Origin: Candidatus Omnitrophota bacterium
GTDB taxonomy: Bacteria; Omnitrophota; Koll11; Pluralincolimonadales; Pluralincolimonadaceae
Assembly: GCA_022709465.1 (NCBI GenBank)
Contig: JAKLIT010000033.1
Coordinates: 1 to 12,535 of the forward strand
Length of the DNA stretch: 12,535 nucleotides
Direction of reading: 5' to 3'
Part shown: in pieces, positions 7,015-12,535 of the stretch
How positions within the stretch are numbered: the first letter of the stretch is position 1
How the letters are laid out: every line of letters starts with the position of its first letter
Notes under the pieces: model-generated
The model's database searches: none
The model's input: only the letters and a program-made list of their open reading frames with translations
What the model was told of the DNA's origin: nothing
Position numbers and translations under genes: made by a program

Positions 7015-8846
7015 TTATCCATCCCCTGTCGATAGATGACCTTGTATACCACGAACCTGTCCCCCTTCGACCTTATATACCGCCTTCCGCTGCTGTCGAA
7101 TACCCTGACCATCTCGGCCTTTATGCCCGGGGCCAACTCTCCTAAAGGAGGCAGCGCTACCCCTCCAACGGTCCCCTCGTTATAATAAATATACTCCGGC
7201 TTCTCCGTGCCCACGATCCTCGCTAATTCCGCCGCTGGGTCCTTATCGAAATACCCGCTATAGAACGTTTTGACGTTCTTGATCCTTCCGGGAATATACG
7301 ACCTTATGTAGTGGTCCGCTGCGATTGCCGTATCGTCGCCGATAGATGCCCTCATCCAATCATTTACCGCGTATGCTACATCATGCTCCTGGCCGTAACG
7401 GTAAAGTCTCTCCCTGACAAGCGATGACCCGTTGATCGCTATATCGGCTGCGAACAATAAAACGAATGCGGCAATAACCGATCTTGCCTTCCACGGCGCT
7501 TTTGCTTTCCGCTTGACGGCCATCGAGACGCCCTCGATCGACAATACCGACATCTTAACGAAGAACGGGAGCATATGATGCTGCCTAAGGTTCAACGGCA
7601 GGAGCGCCATCGCGAAGAACGGGGCAAGAAATACGCAAAGGACCGCGCGCTTTTTTCCCCCCACGCCGTCTTCTTCTCCGGGCGGCCCTCTCCTGAACCA
7701 GGATATTTCAATTATTGCGTAGAACACAAACGCCGCGAATACTATGATGTCCAACTGAATAAACCTGCTAAATACACCTGCCGCATAAGGGCAGATGAAA
7801 CCCTGCCGCGGAATGATATCCGGAGCGGTATTTATGAAAGTAGGCGCCAGCCATGAATGCGAGAGCATGAAGAGCTTCGGCTGCAACAGCCATTTTATGC
7901 CAAGCGCCGCGCTTATGGCAGTGAAGATGCCTATTACCGCCATTGCCGCCGAATTCACGCCGTTTATGGCGCCCGATACCCGGGCGATCTTCGGGTCCCT
8001 GCTCCGTTCGAGCGCGAGCAGGACCGCCGATACAGCCATCATGACAATTCCGCAGGCGACCGAGAAAGCCGCATAACGGTTATGTAATAAGCTTCCCATC
8101 AGCCCTTCGTCCGCATACCAGGTGCTTCCCGTCGCTTTCCTCGGATAAAAGAAGATTATGTATAAAGCGAAAGCAATTACCGCAGCTCCCGCCATCGCCG
8201 GCAATGACCATGCCAACCTGTATCTATGGCGCTTCGAGGCCATGTATAACGCGGCTACGACCGCCGGCAGTACGAATATACCCGCGTATTTCACAAGGAA
8301 CGCCGCGGATGCGAACAGCACCGCGATGATGATATTACTCCTCCGCGGGTCGTCGATTATGCGCAATGTATAGTCGAGCCCGGCTATCACGAAGAAGAGC
8401 ACGAGCGGCTCCGGTTTCATGTTATTGAGGAAATACCCGAATGCGGGCCTGACCGCAAGCAGCGCGACGGCAACCGCCTGCTTCCATCCCTTCCCGAAAT
8501 GCCTGCCGACAAGAGACCACAAGGCTATGAGAGCCAGTATCCATCCTGCGAGGTGTATTACCCGGACAAGAAGCACCAGTTCGCCCGGCGTGAACTCATG
8601 GATATGCTTTGGGACCAGTCTGCAGAGGTCCATCAAGTAAGGCATCTCGAGCCCGTAGTCCTCTTCCCACAGGAAGCTCGCGCGCTTCTCGCCGGAATAG
8701 TAATACCAGCAGAGGTCCATCAGCTCGCCTTCGTCGAGGTTCATGTAGGTTATCATCTCCGGGTCGTCGATATTGTATCTTATAGACGGGACCGCGAGCG
8801 AGAGGGCGAATACGCACGCCGCTATAAGGAAGACCGCGCTTTTCAT
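7011..8846 (-). CDS. GT39/GT-C-like polytopic membrane glycosyltransferase
   Basis: This 611-residue membrane protein resembles the PMT/GT39 and ArnT-like GT-C enzymes, which transfer a sugar from a polyprenyl-phosphate donor at the outer face of the membrane. The N-terminal helix (1-20) leads into an acidic first outer loop, NIDDPEMITYMNLDEGELMD, with Asp27, Asp28, Glu30, Asp38 and Glu39 as candidate catalytic or metal residues. NNMKPEPLVLFFVIAG at 141-156 is another GT-C hallmark. About ten further hydrophobic helices run from about 90 to 470, with RQHHMLPFF at 421-429, and a soluble extracytoplasmic C-terminal domain spans about 480-611. The start has a GGAGGA site and overlaps the radical SAM stop (ATGA). 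The donor would be a polyprenyl-phosphate sugar, and no dolichyl-phosphate-mannose-type synthase is visible here apart from the generic GT2. Family assignment is good; donor and acceptor are unknown. Confidence 0.87.
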   Translation of the reverse strand: MKSAVFLIAACVFALSLAVPSIRYNIDDPEMITYMNLDEGELMDLCWYYYSGEKRASFLWEEDYGLEMPYLMDLCRLVPKHIHEFTPGELVLLVRVIHLAGWILALIALWSLVGRHFGKGWKQAVAVALLAVRPAFGYFLNNMKPEPLVLFFVIAGLDYTLRIIDDPRRSNIIIAVLFASAAFLVKYAGIFVLPAVVAALYMASKRHRYRLAWSLPAMAGAAVIAFALYIIFFYPRKATGSTWYADEGLMGSLLHNRYAAFSVACGIVMMAVSAVLLALERSRDPKIARVSGAINGVNSAAMAVIGIFTAISAALGIKWLLQPKLFMLSHSWLAPTFINTAPDIIPRQGFICPYAAGVFSRFIQLDIIVFAAFVFYAIIEISWFRRGPPGEEDGVGGKKRAVLCVFLAPFFAMALLPLNLRQHHMLPFFVKMSVLSIEGVSMAVKRKAKAPWKARSVIAAFVLLFAADIAINGSSLVRERLYRYGQEHDVAYAVNDWMRASIGDDTAIAADHYIRSYIPGRIKNVKTFYSGYFDKDPAAELARIVGTEKPEYIYYNEGTVGGVALPPLGELAPGIKAEMVRVFDSSGRRYIRSKGDRFVVYKVIYRQGMDK

Positions 8847-10312
8847 CCCTTCCTCCAGACGATAACGCAGAACCTTCCGAATATATATACGAAAAGCTTG
8901 AACAATCTGGCGATCTCTCTGGGCAACCTGTACCAGCCCTTCGGGAGAGTAAGCACCATTCCGCCGGAAACCGGCGACTTGATGAAATTTATGAGCGTCC
9001 TGGGCCGCAGCGAGAACAGGAGGTTCGCCATGAACGTGTCGTACATAAGCCGGTACTTATTCTCCCCATCCGGGACATACGCTATATCGTCGCCGAACAT
9101 GTAGAACTGGACGTTGAAATTGCTCCAACCCGGCTTGACCAGGAGCCTGCCCTCCTTTTTCGCTATATCGTAAAGTTTTGTACCCGGGTACGGCACCGCA
9201 ATATTGAAACGGGCATCATCGAGCGGCAGTTTACGTGTCAGTCTCGCGGTATCGAGCCTTTCCTTTCTCGTCTCTGTCGGCAGCCCGAATATAAACGTCG
9301 CGCTCGTGCCTATGCCGGTCCTGTGCGCCATTTCTATCGCGCGGATATTGTCATCCACCTTTTCGCTCTTGTTCACGAGGTCGAGCAGGCGCTGCGACGA
9401 TGTCTCCATGCCGAACGACGCGACGAGGAAATTCGCCTCCTTCATCTTGTCGAGTATTTCCTGCGTGACCGATTCCCCGCGCATCTCTGCGACGAACCCC
9501 GCCTTCTTGTTGTATCCGTTCGCGATGATCCCGTCCATCAGCGACATCGCTCGGTTCTTGTTAACTAGGAAATTATCGTCCATGAACCATATCTTCTTCT
9601 GCCCGTACTTTTTGATAAGCAACTTTATGTCCTCGAGCACGCGCGCGTTGTCCACGGTACGGTACTTCTGTCCCGTTATCGCCCTCTGCGAGCAGAAGAT
9701 GCAGTCGAACGGGCATCCCCTCGAGCTGATTACCGTCCCGAAATCCCTGTATTTGTCATACGTCTCCTCGAACAGGTCATAAGGGAACGGAGGCAGTGTC
9801 GAAATGTCTATCAGTTCCCGCGCCGGATTGTGCGCTACCGCTGCGCCCTTCCTTAACGAGAGCCCGCGTATTTCCTTATAGTCCCGCCCCGACATCACGC
9901 AATCCGTAAGCTCGGAAAGCGTCTTCTCGCCTTCGCCCCTGATGACAACATCGACCTCGGGTATACCGAGCGCCTCCTCCGGGAGAACGGTCGGATGTAT
10001 CCCGCCCAGGATAACGAGATAATCCTCATCTATCTCCTTCACGAGCTTCGCGAGGGCATACGCCCTCGACGAACTTATCGTTATCACAGTCATGCCTACG
10101 ATCTTCGGGCCCGCATCACGCTTCATGAGACCTTCGAGCGTGCTCCTGTCCAACGGCGTTATATTCTCATCCACTATCTTCGGCAGAACGTTATTATATT
10201 TTCGGAGGTAAGCCGCGAGGTATCCGAGGCTCGTCGGGAACGTGTTATATATGAAAGGTGTTATTAGCTCGTTCTGGGACTCCGAATGTATGGCCGGTTT
10301 GATGAGTATCAT
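8843..10312 (-). CDS. B12-binding-domain radical SAM protein (first copy in operon)
   Basis: This 489-residue protein has a cobalamin-binding-type N-terminal domain (about 1-145: GGIHPT at 103-108, RGEGE at 125-129) and a radical SAM domain with cluster ligands Cys200, Cys204 and Cys207 (SSRGCPFDCIFCSQR). LPPFPYDL at 173-180 is the usual linker and FMDDNFLVNKNR at 243-254 the usual following block. No DxHxxG cobalamin ligand motif is seen, as often in class B. After about residue 400 comes a long tail with hydrophobic and basic segments (IARLFKLFVYIFGRFCVIVW, near the C-terminus), which suggests membrane or lipid-substrate contact. The start at 10312 (MILIKPAIHS) is preferred to an in-frame ATG at 10351, because the longer form would overlap the methyltransferase and lies upstream of the AAGAAGG site at 10323-10329. 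Its stop overlaps the GT39-like start. The likely chemistry is methylation or rearrangement of a lipid or sugar; the substrate is unknown. Confidence 0.9.
   Translation of the reverse strand: MILIKPAIHSESQNELITPFIYNTFPTSLGYLAAYLRKYNNVLPKIVDENITPLDRSTLEGLMKRDAGPKIVGMTVITISSSRAYALAKLVKEIDEDYLVILGGIHPTVLPEEALGIPEVDVVIRGEGEKTLSELTDCVMSGRDYKEIRGLSLRKGAAVAHNPARELIDISTLPPFPYDLFEETYDKYRDFGTVISSRGCPFDCIFCSQRAITGQKYRTVDNARVLEDIKLLIKKYGQKKIWFMDDNFLVNKNRAMSLMDGIIANGYNKKAGFVAEMRGESVTQEILDKMKEANFLVASFGMETSSQRLLDLVNKSEKVDDNIRAIEMAHRTGIGTSATFIFGLPTETRKERLDTARLTRKLPLDDARFNIAVPYPGTKLYDIAKKEGRLLVKPGWSNFNVQFYMFGDDIAYVPDGENKYRLMYDTFMANLLFSLRPRTLINFIKSPVSGGMVLTLPKGWYRLPREIARLFKLFVYIFGRFCVIVWRKG
8851..8856 (-). promoter_or_regulatory. 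Shine-Dalgarno site of the GT39-like gene
   Basis: GGAGGA lies four bases before the ATG at 8846, inside the 3' end of the radical SAM gene. With the ATGA overlap it fixes the start of the glycosyltransferase. Confidence 0.7.
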
Positions 10313-10317
10313 CTGGC

Positions 10318-11004
10318 TTAGCCCTTCTTCTCCGCTATCAGGAAGAACCACGGCATGAAAGGGGCGTTGACGAACCTGACCTTCGGGAAGAGGTCCAACA
10401 GCTTCTCGGGGACGTTTGCCAGCGCGTTCGGGAAGAAGAAGCTCATTACATGTTTCGCGAATAGTATGTCGGCGCCTTTCAACAGCCCGCTGATCTTCCT
10501 CAGCGTCAGCGGCTTCGTGATTATAAGCCTCTCTTCCCTCCTTAGCAGGCCGACCGCATATATCATCGGGTTCAACGAATTGGCTTCCAGTATCACGACA
10601 TACCTCCTGCTTACCCTAAACATCTCACTGACGGCCTTCTCGTATTCAGGGATATGGTGCAGCGTGTCGCTGCAGAATACCACGTCGAACGAGTTATCCG
10701 GAAAATCCATCTTCGTCGCGTCCATGACCGCGATGTCCTTGTGCGGGTTCTTGCTGAAGATATATTCCGAATGGTCTATCCCCTTGACCCTGTCGGACAG
10801 CAGGCTGAACTGGTATGTGTAGTTCCCGCTGCCGCATCCGACATCGAGGACCGTGGTCTCTTTGCCTATCGGCACGAACGAGCGGATCTTCTCCATTACA
10901 GGCGTGACGCTCTTCAATACGCACTTGTTCCTGTGTGTCTGTTTCCCGTCCTTATAGACGCGGTTCATCCAGTAGTTCATGTTCGAATACTGGTTCTCTT
11001 CCAT
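10318..11004 (-). CDS. Class I SAM-dependent methyltransferase
   Basis: This 228-residue methyltransferase has a seven-strand SAM-binding core. Motif I is VLDVGCGSGN at 52-61, the acidic residue at the end of strand 2 is Asp77 (GIDHS), MDATKMDFPDNSFDVVFC at 94-111 covers motifs II-III, and LHHIPEYEKAVSEMFRV is the following helix. The start at 11004 (MEENQYSNMN) is chosen over a longer in-frame frame to 11253. That extension reads as arginine-rich antiparallel coding inside the upstream gene, and the ATG at 11004 shares one base with the upstream TGA (TGATG). A stop (TAA) precedes the next gene by 5 bases. The C-terminal region (FFFPNALANVPEKLLDLFP, about 189-207) is hydrophobic and family-specific. 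Whether it methylates a sugar O or N, or a lipid, cannot be told. Confidence 0.88.
   Translation of the reverse strand: MEENQYSNMNYWMNRVYKDGKQTHRNKCVLKSVTPVMEKIRSFVPIGKETTVLDVGCGSGNYTYQFSLLSDRVKGIDHSEYIFSKNPHKDIAVMDATKMDFPDNSFDVVFCSDTLHHIPEYEKAVSEMFRVSRRYVVILEANSLNPMIYAVGLLRREERLIITKPLTLRKISGLLKGADILFAKHVMSFFFPNALANVPEKLLDLFPKVRFVNAPFMPWFFLIAEKKG
10323..10329 (-). promoter_or_regulatory. Shine-Dalgarno site that selects the start of the first radical SAM gene
   Basis: AAGAAGG sits ten bases before the ATG at 10312 and lies downstream of the alternative in-frame ATG at 10351. It therefore favours the shorter protein beginning MILIKP, whose first strand fits a B12-binding-type domain. Confidence 0.6.
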
Positions 11005-11753
11005 CAGTACCCCGCCTTTCTCGCGACGCAGAACACGGATGTCCCGAACGGCAATCCGATATTCCTTACTATCCGGCCGTCTATCGCGGCGGCAAGGGCT
11101 AATATCCCATTCACGAGCCTGGGCAGTTTTCTGAGATCGGACACCCGCTGTCTTTCGTCTTCCCGTCTTATCTTTCCGAGCAACGCGGAAGCGAGCGCCG
11201 CCGGGTAGACGAATGCGCAGCGGTAGCTCACTTTGAGCGGCTCGAGCCCGCATGCCTTCATTTTATGCTTCAGTTGCCTCGCCGTGTAACGCCGTCCGGT
11301 ATGGACGGCCTTGTCATGCGGCCTCTTAAGGTGCTCGAAGGCAGGCACATTCACTATCAGTATCCCTCCGGGTTTAAGCACGCGCTTCATCTCGTTTATG
11401 GCTCTTTCGTCATCCTCGACCGCAGAATGATACAGGACATCTGCAGATACCACAATATCAAACAAGCCGTCGGCGAAAGGCAGGTTCGTCACGGAGGACT
11501 GCGATACGTCCTTGAGTCCCCTCCTCGCGCAGTATTCAAGCGCCATGTCGGATATATCTATCCCGAATGCCTTCCCGATCTGCGAGAAACACTTGTGGTT
11601 ATAGCCCGTGCCGCATCCGGCGTCGAGTATCGAGATGTCCTTCCTTCCCCTGAACCGCCTCCTGATCTCGCCGAGTATAAGGCTCCGGAGGCCGCGGTAC
11701 CACCAGTGCGTCTCCTCAAGCCGGTACATCAATTCGTATTGTTCTTTTTCCAT
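11004..11753 (-). CDS. Class I SAM-dependent methyltransferase (EETHWWYRGLR type)
   Basis: This 249-residue methyltransferase is of the type common in polysaccharide clusters. The N-terminal EETHWWYRGLR block at 13-23 precedes motif I, ILDAGCGTGYN at 42-52; Asp66 (GIDIS) is the SAM ribose-binding acid. LPFADGLFDIVVSADVLYH follows, then EMKRVLKPGGILIVNVPAFE at 121-140. HDKAVHTGRRYTARQL at 146-161 is the family's second specific block. The C-terminal half carries a hydrophobic stretch (YPAALASALLG, about 183-193) and ends GTSVFCVARK, typical of this group. The start at 11753 overlaps the aminotransferase TGA by one base (TGATG); a longer in-frame start at 11867 would lie inside the aminotransferase gene. 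The substrate is not known, but it probably acts on a glycan-associated intermediate. Confidence 0.88.
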   Translation of the reverse strand: MEKEQYELMYRLEETHWWYRGLRSLILGEIRRRFRGRKDISILDAGCGTGYNHKCFSQIGKAFGIDISDMALEYCARRGLKDVSQSSVTNLPFADGLFDIVVSADVLYHSAVEDDERAINEMKRVLKPGGILIVNVPAFEHLKRPHDKAVHTGRRYTARQLKHKMKACGLEPLKVSYRCAFVYPAALASALLGKIRREDERQRVSDLRKLPRLVNGILALAAAIDGRIVRNIGLPFGTSVFCVARKAGY

Positions 11754-12535
11754 CAGGGCCTGAACCTGTTTATCACGCGGCATACGCGTTCTATATCCCC
11801 GGCCTCTATCTCCGGATAGAGGGGGAGCGAGAGCACCGTGTCGCATAGTTTCTCGGAGGACGGGCACCTGTTCCCCTTCCTTAAGCCGGAATAGGCCTTC
11901 TGCATATATACGGGGACAGGATAATGAACGAGCGTTTCAATGCCGTTCATCCTGAGGTATCCCCTCAACACATCCCTGTGAGGGCATTTCACGACATAAA
12001 GATGGTATACGTGCGAACCCTTATCCGCCGCCTCCGGTTTCCTGACAAATCCGTTCTCCAGCATGGCTGCGTACATTTCCGCGAGTTCTGCCCTCTTCCT
12101 GTTCCATGCGTCAAGGCGCTTGAGTTTCACCCTCAATATGGCTGCCTGCAGCTCGTCGAGCCTGCTGTTGATCCCCCTGAATTCATGCACATACCTTGCG
12201 GACTGGCCATAGTCCCTCAGCATCCTGACCTTCCTGTCTATGGAGCTGTCCGATGTGACCACCATGCCGCCGTCACCGAAACAACCGAGGTTCTTTGTCG
12301 GGTAAAAACTGAAACATCCGGCGTCCCCTATAGCTCCGGCTTTCTTTCCTTTATACGACGCACCGTGCGCCTGGCAGGCGTCCTCTACGACCCTGAGCCC
12401 CTTCCCGCGCGCGATACCCATTATGCCTCGCATATCGGCGCACCTGCCGTAAAGGTGCACCGGGAGCACGGCTTTCGTCCTGCGGCTTATCCTCTTGCCG
12501 AGTTTAGACGCGTCCATAAGGCATGTTCCGGGGTC
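11753..12535 (-). CDS. DegT/DnrJ/EryC1 PLP-dependent sugar aminotransferase (5' end cut by window)
   Basis: The C-terminal 260 residues of a sugar-nucleotide aminotransferase are present. The open frame continues through the right edge, and the first visible residues (DPGTCLMDAS) belong inside the fold, so about 100-120 residues are missing. VEDACQAHGASYKGKKAGAI and GCFSFYPTKNLGCFGDGGM are the family signatures. The lysine of SFYPTKN (codon 12295-12293) is the PLP Schiff-base residue, and the Asp of VEDA contacts the pyridine nitrogen. GINSRLDELQAAILRVKLKR and a C-terminal LVHYPVPVYMQKAY are also conserved; the HYPVP context recalls 3-amino-sugar transaminases (FdtB/DesV group), though this is a weak hint. 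It supplies an amino group to a keto sugar nucleotide. It overlaps the next gene by one base (TGATG). The first in-frame ATG in view, at 12517, is not the true start. Confidence 0.92.
   Translation of the reverse strand, partial: DPGTCLMDASKLGKRISRRTKAVLPVHLYGRCADMRGIMGIARGKGLRVVEDACQAHGASYKGKKAGAIGDAGCFSFYPTKNLGCFGDGGMVVTSDSSIDRKVRMLRDYGQSARYVHEFRGINSRLDELQAAILRVKLKRLDAWNRKRAELAEMYAAMLENGFVRKPEAADKGSHVYHLYVVKCPHRDVLRGYLRMNGIETLVHYPVPVYMQKAYSGLRKGNRCPSSEKLCDTVLSLPLYPEIEAGDIERVCRVINRFRP

Noticed and set aside
8499..9104. 201-codon open frame on the plus strand
   Set aside because: It spans the junction of the GT39-like and radical SAM genes in antisense and has no conserved features.
11005..11253. 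N-terminal extension of the downstream methyltransferase (start at 11253)
   Set aside because: It is arginine-rich, has no domain and lies inside the upstream methyltransferase. The ATG at 11004 overlaps the upstream TGA.
11754..11867. N-terminal extension of the upstream methyltransferase (start at 11867)
   Set aside because: It lies inside the aminotransferase gene; MEKEQYELMYRLEETHWW at 11753 is the natural family start.
1..12535. CRISPR, tRNA, rRNA, IS element, promoter or terminator
   Set aside because: Reading the sequence by eye showed no repeat array, RNA gene, transposase or terminal inverted repeats, and there is no intergenic space in which an obvious promoter or terminator could sit.

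Overview
The window is a single, fully packed run of thirteen genes, all on the minus strand, so transcription reads from base 12535 towards base 1. It is the interior of a surface-glycan or lipid-linked-glycan biosynthesis operon. Both ends are cut: the first gene (right edge) lacks its 5' part and the last (left edge) lacks its 3' part. No promoter, terminator, RNA gene, IS element or CRISPR array is visible. No stretch without a gene exceeds 5 bases.

Order of transcription: (1) a DegT/DnrJ/EryC1 PLP-dependent sugar aminotransferase (5'-truncated); (2, 3) two class I SAM methyltransferases; (4) a B12-binding-type radical SAM enzyme; (5) a GT39/GT-C-like polytopic glycosyltransferase; (6) glucose-1-phosphate cytidylyltransferase RfbF; (7) an NAD-dependent epimerase/dehydratase (SDR); (8) a short RmlC-like cupin; (9) an RmlD-like SDR; (10) a second, different B12-binding-type radical SAM enzyme, starting at GTG; (11) a family 2 glycosyltransferase; (12) an N-terminally anchored transglutaminase-like protein with TPR repeats; (13) the start of a polytopic membrane protein. 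Of the twelve junctions, seven are 4-base ATGA/GTGA overlaps, two are 1-base TGATG overlaps, and three are gaps of 1, 3 and 5 bases, so translational coupling is probably the rule.

How they may work together: RfbF would make CDP-glucose. The SDR, cupin and RmlD-like proteins would reshape a nucleotide sugar (the usual CDP-glucose 4,6-dehydratase RfbG is not in view), and the aminotransferase and methyltransferases would decorate it or another sugar. The GT2 and GT-C enzymes would transfer sugars at the cytoplasmic and outer faces of the membrane. The two radical SAM enzymes probably do difficult chemistry, for example C-methylation, on a lipid or sugar intermediate. The transglutaminase/membrane-protein pair at the 3' end probably acts outside the cytoplasm. 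The exact product cannot be read from sequence.

Organism: a bacterium with roughly even base composition, Shine-Dalgarno sites (GGGAGG, GGAGGA) and a marked preference for AUA and AGG codons. Dense glycan operons that include B12-type radical SAM genes are familiar to me from uncultivated Gram-negative-type lineages such as Omnitrophota. That placement is a low-confidence inference.
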